From: Billgrantia pellis
GTDB taxonomy: Bacteria > Pseudomonadota > Gammaproteobacteria > Pseudomonadales > Halomonadaceae
Assembly: GCF_008297955.1 (NCBI RefSeq)
Contig: NZ_VTPY01000007.1
Location: forward strand, 186,001-250,000
Direction of reading: 5' to 3'
Length of the DNA stretch: 64,000 nt
Shown: in pieces, positions 54,131-63,756 of the stretch
Layout: the number at the start of each line of letters is the position of its first letter
How positions within the stretch are numbered: the stretch's first letter is position 1
Translations under genes and position numbers: made by a program
Notes under the pieces: model-generated
Database searches by the model: none
What the model was told of the DNA's origin: nothing
Seen by the model: the letters and a program-made list of their open reading frames with translations, nothing else

Positions 54131-55336
54131 ATGACGCACGCACGCACGCAAGCGGCGGGGGCGCTCGCCGGTATCCGCGTGATCGACCTGACTCGGGTGA
54201 TCTCGGGACCGTTCTGCACCCAGATGCTTGGCGACCACGGCGCCGAGGTGATCAAGATCGAACCGCCAGAGCGTGGCGACGTGCTGCGCTCGCAGGGCAA
54301 CATCGTCAACGGCTTCAGCTGGTATTTCGCCCAGTTCAATCGCAACAAACGCTCGTTGACGCTCGATCTGCGCAGCGACGAGGGCAGGGCGATCCTGCAT
54401 CGCCTGCTCGAGGATGCCGACGTGCTGGTGGAGAACTTTCGCCCCGGCGTGCTGGAGAAGATGGGCCTCGACGATGCCACGCTGCGCGAGTGCTATCCGC
54501 GCCTGGTGGTGGGGCGCATCAACGGTTTCGGCTCCACCGGCCCCTACCGAGACCGTCCCGCCTACGACTTCATCGCTCAGGCCATGAGCGGCTTCATGGG
54601 CGTCAACGGCCCACCCGATAGCGACCCCATGCGCGCAGCGCCGCCCATCAGCGACATGGTGGCCAGCCAGAACCTGGCCTTCGGCATTTGCGCGGCACTG
54701 GTACGACGCGAGCGTACCGGTCAGGGCGAAATTCTCGAGACCGCACTGACCAACGGGCTGATCGGCATGCTCGGCTACCTGGCCGCGGAGTTTTTCGCCA
54801 CCGGCCAGGTGCCGGCGCGGACCGGCAACGATCATCCCATGCTCTATCCCTACGGCCTGTTCCGGGCCAGCGACGGCGAGGTGGCGATTGCCCCCAGTAG
54901 CGATGCCATGGTCGAACGCCTGCTCGGTGCGCTGGACCTCCTCCCCTTGCTCGACGACGAGCGCTTCGCCGACAACGCCCGGCGCATGGCTCACCGTGAG
55001 CCGCTTCGCGAGATCATCAACCGAGTCACGGCGCAGCGTCGCGTCGAGGAGTGGATCGAGCATCTCAACCGCGCCGGGGTGCCGTGCGGGCGCGTCTACA
55101 GCCTGCGCGACACCTTCAACGATCCCCAGGTCCAGGCTCAGGAGATGAAAATCGAGATCGACCAGGGCGAGCTGGGGCGGATTCCCGCGACGGGCTTCCC
55201 GGTCAAGATGCGCGAGGCCCCTGCGGCGGTGCATCATCCCGCGCCACGGCTCGGCGAACATACCCATGAAATCCTGCGCGAGCTGGGCGTTGAAGACGCG
55301 GCGATCACGGCCATGCAAGCGCGCGGCATTATATGA
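54131..55336 (+). CDS. CaiB/BaiF family CoA transferase, 401 aa
   Basis: Class III CoA transferase. N-terminal GIRVIDLTRVISGPFCTQMLGDHGAEVIKIEPPERGD and the catalytic Asp in PISDMVASQNLAFG. Arrangement with HMG-CoA lyase suggests transfer of CoA from succinyl-CoA to 3-hydroxy-3-methylglutarate, as the related mammalian SUGCT/C7orf10 enzyme does with glutarate and HMG; this is inference. ATG 54131 has GAGGGTGAG before it. Confidence 0.9.
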   Translation: MTHARTQAAGALAGIRVIDLTRVISGPFCTQMLGDHGAEVIKIEPPERGDVLRSQGNIVNGFSWYFAQFNRNKRSLTLDLRSDEGRAILHRLLEDADVLVENFRPGVLEKMGLDDATLRECYPRLVVGRINGFGSTGPYRDRPAYDFIAQAMSGFMGVNGPPDSDPMRAAPPISDMVASQNLAFGICAALVRRERTGQGEILETALTNGLIGMLGYLAAEFFATGQVPARTGNDHPMLYPYGLFRASDGEVAIAPSSDAMVERLLGALDLLPLLDDERFADNARRMAHREPLREIINRVTAQRRVEEWIEHLNRAGVPCGRVYSLRDTFNDPQVQAQEMKIEIDQGELGRIPATGFPVKMREAPAAVHHPAPRLGEHTHEILRELGVEDAAITAMQARGII

Positions 55337-55423
55337 GCTAACCTGCAACAAGCGTCGGTGCCCCGGTGGCTCCACGCGGCAATATCCACCATCAGCAGCA
55401 CAACAACAACGAGGGACACGACA

Positions 55424-56419
55424 ATGCGCATCATCAAGCACGTTCACCACGGTTTCACCGCCTCGGCCCTGCTGGGACTGGGCCTGGCGTTCAGCGCCCC
55501 GAGCCAGGCGCTGCCCATCAGCGAATGCATCGCCCCGGCCGACCCCGGCGGTGGCTGGGATTTCACCTGTCGTTCGGTGGCCAAGCTGCTGCGCGAGCTG
55601 GAACTGACCGACGGTGCCGTGCAGGTCACCAACATGCCGGGCGGCGTGGGGGCCGTGGCGTTCTCCAACGTGGCCAGCAGTCGCGCCGACGACAGCGACC
55701 TGATCGTGGCGACCAGCACCGTGGGCATGACGCAGATCGCCCAGGGCCAGTACCCCGGCGACGCCGATACCATGCGTTGGCTGGCCATGCTCGGCACCGA
55801 TGTGGGCGTGATTCTGGTGGATGACGAGAGCCCCTATGAAACGCTTGAAGAACTGCTGAACGACATGATCGAGGATCCGGGTGCGGTGGCCATGGCCGGC
55901 TCCAGCGGCGCCGGAGGCTGGGATCACATCCGCGCGCTGCTGCTGGCCAAGGAGGCGGGCATGCCGGCCGAGCAGATGGCCAGCGTGCGCTGGGTGCAGT
56001 TCGACGGCGGCGGTCCGGCGGTGACCCAGATGATGGGAGGGCACGTCGACATGGTCTCCACCGATCTCGGCGAGATCGCGGGCTTCATCGAGTCCGGCGA
56101 TGTGCGGGTGCTGGCGGTGCTCTCCGACGAGCCGCTGCCCGAGCCCTTCGCCGAGCTGCCCACCGCGGTATCCCAGGGCTACGACGTGACCGGCTACAAC
56201 TGGCGCGGCTTCTATACCGGTGGCGAGGTCTCCGACGAGGACTACGCAAGCATGGTCGAAACCCTCGAGACGCTCTACCAGAGCGACGCGTGGCAGGAAA
56301 CCGCACAGCAGAACGGCCTGGTACCGCTGTGGCGCGGCGGCGACGAGTTCACCGACTACGTGTACGAGACCATCGACGAGGTCGAGTCCGTGTCGCGTGA
56401 GATCGGGGTCATCGAGTGA
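55424..56419 (+). CDS. tripartite tricarboxylate transporter substrate-binding protein TctC, 331 aa
   Basis: Periplasmic solute receptor of the Bug/TctC class. Signal peptide to about PSQA (residue 29), then ALPISECIAPADPGGGWDFTCRSVAKLL, the family N-terminal signature, and GGVGAVAFSNVASS. Substrates are usually carboxylates. ATG 55424 selected after GAGGGACACG. First gene of a complete TTT set. Confidence 0.92.
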   Translation: MRIIKHVHHGFTASALLGLGLAFSAPSQALPISECIAPADPGGGWDFTCRSVAKLLRELELTDGAVQVTNMPGGVGAVAFSNVASSRADDSDLIVATSTVGMTQIAQGQYPGDADTMRWLAMLGTDVGVILVDDESPYETLEELLNDMIEDPGAVAMAGSSGAGGWDHIRALLLAKEAGMPAEQMASVRWVQFDGGGPAVTQMMGGHVDMVSTDLGEIAGFIESGDVRVLAVLSDEPLPEPFAELPTAVSQGYDVTGYNWRGFYTGGEVSDEDYASMVETLETLYQSDAWQETAQQNGLVPLWRGGDEFTDYVYETIDEVESVSREIGVIE

Positions 56420-56889
56420 GTGAACCCGGGCTGAACCCGGATCAGGTCTCGGGCGCCGTCGCCGACCGTATTGCCGGCGTCGTGCTGCTGTTGATGGCGG
56501 TGGGCGCGTGGTGGTATTCGCACGCCTTCCCGGCCGGCTTCGGCCAGGTCGTGGGGCCCGGGGCCTTTCCGCGTCTCGTCAGCGTGCCGATGGGCCTGTT
56601 CGCGGCCTATCTGGTGATACGCCCCGGCGTCAATCAGCGCTGGCCGCAGCGCGCCGCCCTGCTCAGGCAGGGGGCGGCGCTGCTGCTGCTCGGCATCTAT
56701 GCGGGCTTCCTCAAGCCCCTGGGTTTTTTGCCCGCCAGCCTGATCTGCGTGGTGCTGTTGATTCGTCTGTTCGGCGCGACCTGGAGGGCCTCGCTGGCCT
56801 GCGGCGCGTTGCTGACGGTCTCGCTCTATCTGCTGTTCGAATTCGCTCTCGGCATGCCGCTACCCAACATGCCGGGTCTCGACTGGTAA
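56416..56889 (+). CDS. tripartite tricarboxylate transporter small membrane subunit TctB, 157 aa
   Basis: Four hydrophobic helices (LLLMAVGAWWY, FAAYLVI, LLLLGIYAGFLKPLGFLPASLICVVLLI, LLTVSLYLLFEF), typical for TctB. GTG start 56416 overlaps the tctC stop by four bases (GTGA). Small integral subunit between receptor and TctA. Confidence 0.88.
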   Translation: MSEPGLNPDQVSGAVADRIAGVVLLLMAVGAWWYSHAFPAGFGQVVGPGAFPRLVSVPMGLFAAYLVIRPGVNQRWPQRAALLRQGAALLLLGIYAGFLKPLGFLPASLICVVLLIRLFGATWRASLACGALLTVSLYLLFEFALGMPLPNMPGLDW

Positions 56890-56898
56890 GGCGTCACG

Positions 56899-58392
56899 AT
56901 GGATATATTGGCTTTTCTCGCCCAAGGCTTCGCCGTGGCGCTCGAGCCCCAGCACCTGCTCCTGGCGCTGGTCGGCTGCGCCGTGGGCACGCTGATCGGG
57001 GCGCTGCCGGGGCTTGGCCCGGTCAACGGGGTGGCGCTGATGATCCCGCTGACCTTCAATTTCGGCCTGACGCCGACCGCCGCGCTGATCCTGCTGGTCA
57101 GCATCTACTACGGCTGCATGTACGGTGGGCGGATCAGCTCGATTCTGCTCAACATTCCCGGTGACGAGCCGGCGGTGATGACCACCCTCGACGGTTACCC
57201 CATGGCGCTCAAGGGGCGTGGCGGCGAGGCCTTGGGGCTCTCCGGCGTGGCCTCGTTCGTCGGTGCCACCGTGGCCACCATCGGGCTCACCCTGTTCGCT
57301 CCGCTGCTGGTGGGATTCGCGATCCGTTTCGGGCCGGCCGAGTACTTCGCCCTGTTCGTGCTGGCCTTCGCCACCATCGGCGGCGTGACCAGCGGCAGCC
57401 TGGTGAAAAGCTTCCTCGCGGCCTGCCTGGGCCTGCTGCTGGGCACCGTGGGCATCGACTCGGTGAGTAGCGTACCGCGCTATACCTTCGGCTGGTACGA
57501 ACTCTACGACGGCATCGACTTCATCGTCGCCCTGGTCGGGTTGTTTGCGATCTCCGAGTGCCTGATCTTTCTCGAAGATACTCGCGGCAGCAATAAGCCG
57601 ACCCTCAAGGTGGGCTCGGCGATTCCCGGCATTCGCAGTGCCGGTAAATGTGCGCCGACCATTGGGCGTAGCTCGTTCATCGGTTTCGTTGCCGGCGTGC
57701 TGCCGGGCGCCGGTGCGGCGCTGGGCAGCTTCCTCTCCTATACCCTGGAGCGCCGCTGGCTGGGACGTCGCGGCACGTTCGGGCAGGGCGACCCGCGCGG
57801 CGTGGCGGCACCGGAAGCGGGCAATAACGCGGCGGCCGGCGGCGCGCTGATCCCCATGCTGTCGTTGGGCATTCCCGGCAGCGGCACGACGGCCATCCTT
57901 CTGGCACTGCTGCTGTCGATGAACATCACGCCCGGTCCGCTGCTGTTCGCGCAGCAGCCGGAAATGGTCTGGGGGTTGGTGGCGGCCCTGTTCATCGGTA
58001 ACGTGATGCTGCTGGTCCTCAACATCCCGCTGGTGGGACTGTTCGCGAAGGTGTTGCAGGCGCCTGGCTGGTTCCTGATGCCCATGGTGGTAATGGTGGC
58101 CTTCGTCGGCGTCTACTCGCTCGGCAACAGTGCCTTCGATCTCTACATGATGCTGGCCTTCGGCGTGCTCGGCTACGTGCTGCGCAAGCTCGAGATGCCC
58201 GCCGTGCCGGTGGTGCTGGGCCTGCTGCTGGGCGGGCAGATGGAGTACAACCTGCGCCGCGCCATGTCGATCTCCGGAGGCGACTGGAGCATCCTGTGGA
58301 ACAGCGGCATCACCATCGGTATCTACGCCTTCGCCATCGCACTGATCGTGGCCGGGCTGGTCTACAGCTGGATGATACGCCAGCGCCTCTAG
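56899..58392 (+). CDS. tripartite tricarboxylate transporter large membrane subunit TctA, 497 aa
   Basis: Twelve-helix permease with GTLIGALPGLGPVNGVALMIPLTF near the N-terminus and a repeat GFVAGVLPGAGAALGSFLSYTLERR mid-chain, plus GIPGSGTTAILLALLL. Ion-driven carboxylate importer. Completes the TTT with TctC and TctB; together with HMG-CoA lyase and the CoA transferase it probably takes up the acid that they degrade. Confidence 0.93.
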   Translation: MDILAFLAQGFAVALEPQHLLLALVGCAVGTLIGALPGLGPVNGVALMIPLTFNFGLTPTAALILLVSIYYGCMYGGRISSILLNIPGDEPAVMTTLDGYPMALKGRGGEALGLSGVASFVGATVATIGLTLFAPLLVGFAIRFGPAEYFALFVLAFATIGGVTSGSLVKSFLAACLGLLLGTVGIDSVSSVPRYTFGWYELYDGIDFIVALVGLFAISECLIFLEDTRGSNKPTLKVGSAIPGIRSAGKCAPTIGRSSFIGFVAGVLPGAGAALGSFLSYTLERRWLGRRGTFGQGDPRGVAAPEAGNNAAAGGALIPMLSLGIPGSGTTAILLALLLSMNITPGPLLFAQQPEMVWGLVAALFIGNVMLLVLNIPLVGLFAKVLQAPGWFLMPMVVMVAFVGVYSLGNSAFDLYMMLAFGVLGYVLRKLEMPAVPVVLGLLLGGQMEYNLRRAMSISGGDWSILWNSGITIGIYAFAIALIVAGLVYSWMIRQRL

Positions 58393-58538
58393 GCGTGCGG
58401 AGAGGAGCGTCTGCTGCTCCCGCTTTGACGAAAGTCGCGGTCTCCGGAAGGAGACGTGACTTGGGTCAATCAAAACAAGTAATCAGAATGCTACTTTCGA
58501 ATCGTCACCAAGTGTAATTCCTCCGCGAGGAAGAGACG

Positions 58539-59942
58539 ATGAGATTCCAACGTAGTGTTCTCGCCCGGGCCGTCGCCCTGTTCGCTGCCAGTGCGGCACT
58601 TGCCAATCCCGCCTTCGCCGCCCACGGCGAGGTGCTTAGCCCCGCCAGCGTCACGCCCGACGTCACCTATACACTGCGCACCGCCGTCGCGGACGGCAAG
58701 CTGGTATTCATTGGCGATAAGGGCAGCATTCGGGATGTGGTCAATCCCGACCTGCACGCCCCCGTCGGGGCGGTGGTGCAGATCAACCTGATCAATGGCG
58801 ACGGCGCCATGCACGACATCGCGCTGCCCGAGTTCGGCGTCGATTCCGACGACATCAGTGGCAAGGGTGCGGCCACCGCCGTGGCGTTCCGGGTCGACGA
58901 GGAGGGGCGTTTCGAATACCTGTGCGGCCTTCCCGGACACAAGGCGGCCGGCATGGTGGGCAATCTCATCGTCGGCGATCCGATGGCGGACGAGGCGCGC
59001 GCAGCGGCCCCGGACCTGTCGATGGACCCCCATGCCGTGGGTGAACCGGTGGGCGATCGCGGCCCACAGGAGGTGACCGTCAACCTTGAGACGACCGAGC
59101 GGGAGGGCCGCTTGGCCGATGGGTCGAGCTACCGCTACTGGACCTTCAACGATACCGTGCCGGGCCCCTTCGTGCGGGTACGCGTGGGCGATACCGTTAC
59201 CGTCAACATGAGCAATGCCGAGGACAGCGCCCATATCCACTCGGTCGATTTCCACGCCGTGACCGGGCCCGGCGGCGGGGCGGCGGTGACCCAGGCGGCG
59301 CCGGGCCAGACCAAGAGCTTCAGTTTCAAGGCGCTCAACCCAGGCCTCTACGTCTATCATTGCGCCACGCCGATGGTCGCTCAGCACATCTCCAACGGCA
59401 TGTACGGCATGATCCTGGTCGAACCGGAAGGTGGGCTCTCGCCGGTGGATCGCGAGTTCTACATCATGCAGGGGGAGCTCTACACGGCCCAGCGCCACGG
59501 CAGCCAGGGGCTTCAGGAGTTCTCTCTCGACAAGCTGCTCGACGAGCGCCCCGAGCACCTGATGTTCAACGGCAACATGGATGCGCTCACCCAGACGCAC
59601 AAGATGGAGGCCGACGTGGGCGACAAGGTGCGCATCTTTTTCGGCGTCGGCGGCCCCAATGCAACCTCCAGCTTCCACGTCATCGGCGAGATCTTCGACA
59701 AGGTCTACGACCAGGCCTCGCTGACCAGCCCGCCGCTGAGCGACGTGCAGACCACGCTGGTGCCCCCGGGCGGTGCCACCCTGGTCGAGTTCCAGGTGGA
59801 CTACCCGGGCAGGTACATCCTGGTGGATCACGCGCTCTCCCGCCTGGAGAAGGGGCTGGCCGGCTTCCTCCACGTCAACGGCGAGGAGAATCCCGAGGTC
59901 TTCCATTCCGAAGAAGCCCACGATCCCGACTCCGGCCACTGA
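58539..59942 (+). CDS. nirK: copper nitrite reductase NirK with extra N-terminal cupredoxin domain, 467 aa
   Basis: Periplasmic reduction of nitrite to NO. After a signal peptide (to AFAA) there is a full extra blue-copper domain with ligands His92, Cys129, His134 and Met139, then a classical two-domain CuNIR. Type 1 site: His234, Cys275, His283, Met288; type 2 site: His239, His274, His431; catalytic Asp237 and His380. The core (YHCATPMVAQHISNGMYG) is AniA-like. The fused domain may act as built-in electron donor. No nor or other denitrification genes are adjacent. Confidence 0.93.
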   Translation: MRFQRSVLARAVALFAASAALANPAFAAHGEVLSPASVTPDVTYTLRTAVADGKLVFIGDKGSIRDVVNPDLHAPVGAVVQINLINGDGAMHDIALPEFGVDSDDISGKGAATAVAFRVDEEGRFEYLCGLPGHKAAGMVGNLIVGDPMADEARAAAPDLSMDPHAVGEPVGDRGPQEVTVNLETTEREGRLADGSSYRYWTFNDTVPGPFVRVRVGDTVTVNMSNAEDSAHIHSVDFHAVTGPGGGAAVTQAAPGQTKSFSFKALNPGLYVYHCATPMVAQHISNGMYGMILVEPEGGLSPVDREFYIMQGELYTAQRHGSQGLQEFSLDKLLDERPEHLMFNGNMDALTQTHKMEADVGDKVRIFFGVGGPNATSSFHVIGEIFDKVYDQASLTSPPLSDVQTTLVPPGGATLVEFQVDYPGRYILVDHALSRLEKGLAGFLHVNGEENPEVFHSEEAHDPDSGH

Positions 59943-60193
59943 ACCGCATTTCTCCCTCATCGCGCCCTGCCCAACCGGCGGGCGCTTGCCGTGAACATGA
60001 CGCTGCGATGGCAACGGTGTGACAGTTCCGCTTCGCCTCATTCCAAGGCTTTGTTTTTCAAACCACCGAAAGCCGCCTTCCCGTCCCGGGGCGACCTCTG
60101 GGGCTGGGAAATGTCACCGAAACGTTATTGTCTAGACAACTCACCTTAACCTGAGCCAGCGACACTGGCGCCATCCGATACAGGAGGCGTCAC
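59943..60193 (+). promoter_or_regulatory. intergenic region with phnC control elements
   Basis: About 250 bases between nirK and phnC. A bulged GCGCCC-GCC / GGC-GGGCGC hairpin (about 59960-59984) may end nirK transcription. Near the right end lies the PhnF-type palindrome at 60128-60139. CAGGAGG precedes phnC. No gene seen. Confidence 0.5.
60128..60142 (+). promoter_or_regulatory. PhnF-type operator upstream of phnC
   Basis: TTGTCTAGACAA palindrome followed by CTC. The 14 bases TGTCTAGACAACTC are repeated exactly at 63008-63021 over the phnF start, which strongly suggests a shared repressor site. Confidence 0.75.
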
Positions 60194-61021
60194 ATGTCCA
60201 GCGTCACGATTGCCGTGCAACGGCTCAGCAAGACCTTCGGTCAGACCCGCGTCCTCGAGAACGTCGGCTTCGACATCCATGCCGGCGAGATGGTGGCCCT
60301 GATCGGGCCGTCCGGCTCGGGCAAGTCCACCCTGTTGCGTCACCTGGTGGGGCTGACTACCGCCAACCGTAAGGCCGACAGCCACATCCGCGTGATGGGG
60401 CGCGACATTCAGCGAAGCGGTCGGCTGCTGCGCGGCTCGCGCACTCAGCGCTGCCGCTGCGGCTACATCTTCCAGCAGTTCAATCTCGTCGGCCGCCTCA
60501 GTGTGCTGACCAACGTGCTGGTCGGCCGGCTTGGCTCGATGCCGCGCTGGCGCGCACTGCTCGGGCGTTTCAGCGATGAGGAGCGCGCCCAGGCTCGCCA
60601 GGCCCTGGCCCGCGTCGGCCTTGCCGAGCTCGCCGAGCAGCGCGCCAACACCCTCTCCGGCGGGCAGATGCAGCGCGTGGCCATCGCCCGCGTGCTGATG
60701 CAGGACGCCGACATCATTCTCGCCGACGAGCCCATCGCCTCGCTCGATCCGCGCAGCGCGCGGGAAGTCATGGATATCCTTCAGCGCATCAATCGCGAGG
60801 ATGGCCGTACCGTGCTCGTCTCCCTGCATCAGGTCGACTACGCACGTCGCTATTGCCCGCGGGCCATCGCCCTCAAGCAAGGCCGTCTCTACTACGACGG
60901 CCGGACCGAAGGCCTCACCGAGGCGCGACTCCAGGCGCTCTACGAAAACGCCGGGTTCGACGAGTCGCGTCAGTCGGCCGTTCCCGTCACTGCTCGTGTC
61001 GCCCTGGGCGCCGCCAGCTGA
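60194..61021 (+). CDS. phnC: phosphonate ABC transporter ATP-binding protein PhnC, 275 aa
   Basis: Walker [10 protein letters not shown] at 38-46, signature [15 protein letters not shown], Walker [14 protein letters not shown]. The stretch [25 protein letters not shown] is PhnC-typical. First gene of the phn operon, with AGGAGG ten bases before ATG. Imports phosphonates with PhnD and PhnE. Confidence 0.94.
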   Translation: MSSVTIAVQRLSKTFGQTRVLENVGFDIHAGEMVALIGPSGSGKSTLLRHLVGLTTANRKADSHIRVMGRDIQRSGRLLRGSRTQRCRCGYIFQQFNLVGRLSVLTNVLVGRLGSMPRWRALLGRFSDEERAQARQALARVGLAELAEQRANTLSGGQMQRVAIARVLMQDADIILADEPIASLDPRSAREVMDILQRINREDGRTVLVSLHQVDYARRYCPRAIALKQGRLYYDGRTEGLTEARLQALYENAGFDESRQSAVPVTARVALGAAS

Positions 61022-61052
61022 CCATCGCCAATCGCCACCAAGAGGTATCGCC

Positions 61053-62093
61053 ATGAGCCCCAATCTTCGCCGTCTCGCCCTGCCGCTGATCGCCGGCCTC
61101 GGCCTGATGGGCAGCCAGTTCGCTGCCGCCGAGGAAGAGATCGACACTCTGCGTTTCGGCATCATCTCCACCGAGGCCAGCCAGAACCAGGAGCCGCTAT
61201 GGCGACCGTTCCTCGACGACATGGCCGAGACGCTCGGTGTCGAGGTCGAGCCGTTCTTCGCCAACGACTACGCCGCGGTAATCCAGGCCATGCGCTTCGA
61301 CAAGATCGACCTTGCCTGGTACGGCAACAAGTCGGCCATGGAGGCAGTGGACCGGGCCGGCGGCGAGATCTTCGCCCAGACCGTGCCCGAGAACGGTGAG
61401 CCGGGGTACTGGAGCCTGCTTATCGTGCATCAGGACAGCCCCTACGAGAGCGTCGATGACATCCTGGCCAATGCCTCTGAGCTGACCTTCGGCAACGGCG
61501 ACCCCAACTCCACCTCCGGCTTCCTGGTGCCGAGCTATTACGTCTTCGCCCAGAACGGGGTCGAGGCCAGCGAGATCTTCAAGCGCACCCTCAACTCCAA
61601 TCACGAAACCAACGCGCTGTCGGTGGCCAACCGCCAAGTGGACGTCGCCACGTTCAACACCGAGAGCATGGATCGCCTGGAGCAAGCGCACCCCGACAAG
61701 GCCGAGCAGCTCAAGGTGATCTGGCAGTCGCCGCTGATCCCGTCCGATCCGTTGGTTTGGCGCCAAGACCTGCCCGAGTCGATGAAGAGCCGGCTGCGCG
61801 ATTTCATCCTGAGCTACGGCGAGACCGAGGCGCAGCGCGAGAAGATCGCTCCGCTGCAGTGGGCACGCTTCGATGCTTCCGACAACGATCAGCTGCTGCC
61901 GATCCGTCAGCTCGAGCTGTTCAAGCAGCGCGCCCAGCTCGCCGCCGACGACTCGCTCGACGATGCCGACAAGCAGCGTCAGTTGGCCGAGCTCGATGCC
62001 CAGCTCGATGAGCTCGACGAACGCCTCAGGGCGCGCGAGGCCGCCGATGCCGAGCAGGGGGAATCAGGTGTGACCACGGCGATGGCTCAGTAA
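61053..62093 (+). CDS. phnD: phosphonate ABC transporter substrate-binding protein PhnD, 346 aa
   Basis: Signal peptide to AAAEE (~residue 26). Family marks: [51 protein letters not shown] and [20 protein letters not shown]. The C-terminal ~45 residues are charged and helical with coiled-coil look ([21 protein letters not shown]). ATG 61053 follows AGAGG; the frame upstream belongs to no gene. Confidence 0.94.
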   Translation: MSPNLRRLALPLIAGLGLMGSQFAAAEEEIDTLRFGIISTEASQNQEPLWRPFLDDMAETLGVEVEPFFANDYAAVIQAMRFDKIDLAWYGNKSAMEAVDRAGGEIFAQTVPENGEPGYWSLLIVHQDSPYESVDDILANASELTFGNGDPNSTSGFLVPSYYVFAQNGVEASEIFKRTLNSNHETNALSVANRQVDVATFNTESMDRLEQAHPDKAEQLKVIWQSPLIPSDPLVWRQDLPESMKSRLRDFILSYGETEAQREKIAPLQWARFDASDNDQLLPIRQLELFKQRAQLAADDSLDDADKQRQLAELDAQLDELDERLRAREAADAEQGESGVTTAMAQ

Positions 62094-62155
62094 CCGAGCC
62101 CGATACGGCAATCGAGTCCCGAGGGGCCGGGCTGGCCCCTCTCCGGAGACATTTC

Positions 62156-62947
62156 ATGACCGCAACGATTTTTACGTCCGTGGATGCTTCGGCCAAGCGC
62201 AGCTGGCTCAACCTGTTCGGCTGGGCCATGGCCCTGGGCGTGCTGGCCTGGGCCTGGCAGGGCACCGAGATGAATCCCGGCGCGCTGGTCGCCAACGCCG
62301 GCAACATGGCCGAACTCGCCGGCGACTTCTTTCCTCCGGCATTCGGCAACCTGGATCGCTACATCGACCAGATGCTGGTGACCATTCAGATCGCCATCTG
62401 GGGCACGCTGCTGGCAATCGTACTGGCCATCCCCTGCAGCCTGCTCTCTTCCGAGAATCTGGTGCCGTGGTGGGTCTACCAGCCCATGCGCCGGCTGATG
62501 GATGCCTGCCGTGCCATCAACGAGCTGGTCTTCGCCATGCTCTTCGTGGTGGCCGTGGGGCTCGGCCCCTTCGCCGGCACCCTGGCGCTGTTCGTTCATA
62601 CCACCGGCGTGCTTGCCAAGCTGTTCTCCGAAGCCGTCGAGGCCAGCGAGGCCGGCCCCATGGAGGGCATTCGCGTGACCGGCGCCGGGCGCATGGAGGA
62701 AATCGTCTTCGGCCTGATTCCGCAAGTACTGCCGCTGTGGATCTCGGTCAGCCTGTACCGCTTCGAGTCGAACATCCGTTCGGCCACCGTGCTGGGGATG
62801 GTCGGCGGGGGCGGCATCGGCGTGGCGCTTTGGGAAACCATGCGCGGTTTCCAGTATGCCGAGACCGCCACGATCATGCTGGTGATCATCATCGCCGTCA
62901 CCGTGCTGGACATGCTTTCCCAAACCGTTCGCAAGCGTTTCATCTAG
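62156..62947 (+). CDS. phnE: phosphonate ABC transporter permease PhnE, 263 aa
   Basis: Six-helix permease with EAA loop ([32 protein letters not shown]) and [25 protein letters not shown]. Length is normal and the frame is intact, unlike the frameshifted phnE of E. coli K-12. CGGAGAC precedes the ATG. Confidence 0.93.
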   Translation: MTATIFTSVDASAKRSWLNLFGWAMALGVLAWAWQGTEMNPGALVANAGNMAELAGDFFPPAFGNLDRYIDQMLVTIQIAIWGTLLAIVLAIPCSLLSSENLVPWWVYQPMRRLMDACRAINELVFAMLFVVAVGLGPFAGTLALFVHTTGVLAKLFSEAVEASEAGPMEGIRVTGAGRMEEIVFGLIPQVLPLWISVSLYRFESNIRSATVLGMVGGGGIGVALWETMRGFQYAETATIMLVIIIAVTVLDMLSQTVRKRFI

Positions 62948-63006
62948 TAGCGACCGGCCACGAGAGCGGCCCTTTCCGTCAAAACTGCGCTTTTCCCGGA
63001 GTGAAT

Positions 63007-63021
63007 ATGTCTAGACAACTC
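63007..63021 (+). promoter_or_regulatory. PhnF-type operator overlapping the phnF start codon
   Basis: TGTCTAGACAACTC at 63008-63021, identical over 14 bases to the element upstream of phnC, begins inside the ATG of phnF. Confidence 0.65.
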
Positions 63022-63756
63022 GCCAAGGCACCGCTCGACAGGTCGCCGCGCTACCGCGAAATGGCCGACACCCTGGCCCGCGAGATCCGCAGCGACTATG
63101 CCCCCGGCGAGCTGCTGCCCGCCGAGGTGGCCCTGGCGCGGCGCTTCGGCGTCAATCGTCATACCGTGCGCCGCGCACTCGACGAGCTGGTGGCCGCCGG
63201 AATGGTGAGCCGCCATCAGGGCCGCGGCACCCAGGTCGTCGACCGCCGTCTCGACTACGCCGTCAGCGCCGCCAGCAAGGTGACTCATAACCTCGCCGCG
63301 CTGGGGATCGCCACCCAGACCGAATGCCTGGCCCAAGGCTTGCGCGAGCCGCCCGAAGCCATCGCCCAGCGTTTCGGGCGTTCCCCCGGCGAGCGCCTGC
63401 TATGCGTCGATACCCTGCGCCACGTCGACGGCGCGCCGGCCATGCTGCTGTGGCACTGGTTCGATCCCGAGCGGGTACCCGGCTGGGAGCGCCGCTATCG
63501 CGGCGGCTCGACCCGGGCACTGCTCGACCAGCACTACGGCTTGCAACTGTTTCGCCGGCGCGTGCGCATCGAGGCCGCCAGCGCCACCCGCAGCGACACT
63601 CGCCACCTGCGCTGCCCGCTCGGCGCCCCGCTGCTGCAGCTCGTAAGCGACAACGTCGATCGCGACGGCGCGCTGGTCGAGATATCGGTCAGCCGCGCCC
63701 GGGCCGACCGGCTCGCCTACCACATCGATTTCGACTCCGACGAGGTGTCCTCATGA
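63007..63756 (+). CDS. phnF: phosphonate operon repressor PhnF (GntR/HutC family), 249 aa
   Basis: N-terminal winged helix (~15-80; LLPAEVALARRFGVNRHTVRRALDELVAAGMVSRHQGRGTQV) and C-terminal UTRA ligand domain (~95-240). The start codon is embedded in the palindrome GTCTAGAC, so the protein may bind over its own start and shut off translation or elongation. Stop overlaps phnG by four bases (ATGA). Confidence 0.93.
   Translation: MSRQLAKAPLDRSPRYREMADTLAREIRSDYAPGELLPAEVALARRFGVNRHTVRRALDELVAAGMVSRHQGRGTQVVDRRLDYAVSAASKVTHNLAALGIATQTECLAQGLREPPEAIAQRFGRSPGERLLCVDTLRHVDGAPAMLLWHWFDPERVPGWERRYRGGSTRALLDQHYGLQLFRRRVRIEAASATRSDTRHLRCPLGAPLLQLVSDNVDRDGALVEISVSRARADRLAYHIDFDSDEVSS

Noticed and set aside
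53957..56044. 695-codon minus-strand frame across the CoA transferase and tctC
   Set aside because: Antisense shadow; the plus-strand genes have full motifs and signal peptide.
58461..58480. Possible FNR/DNR site upstream of nirK (TTGGGTCAATCAA)
   Set aside because: Only the ATCAA half fits; the spacing and left half do not match TTGAT-N4-ATCAA, so I do not call it.
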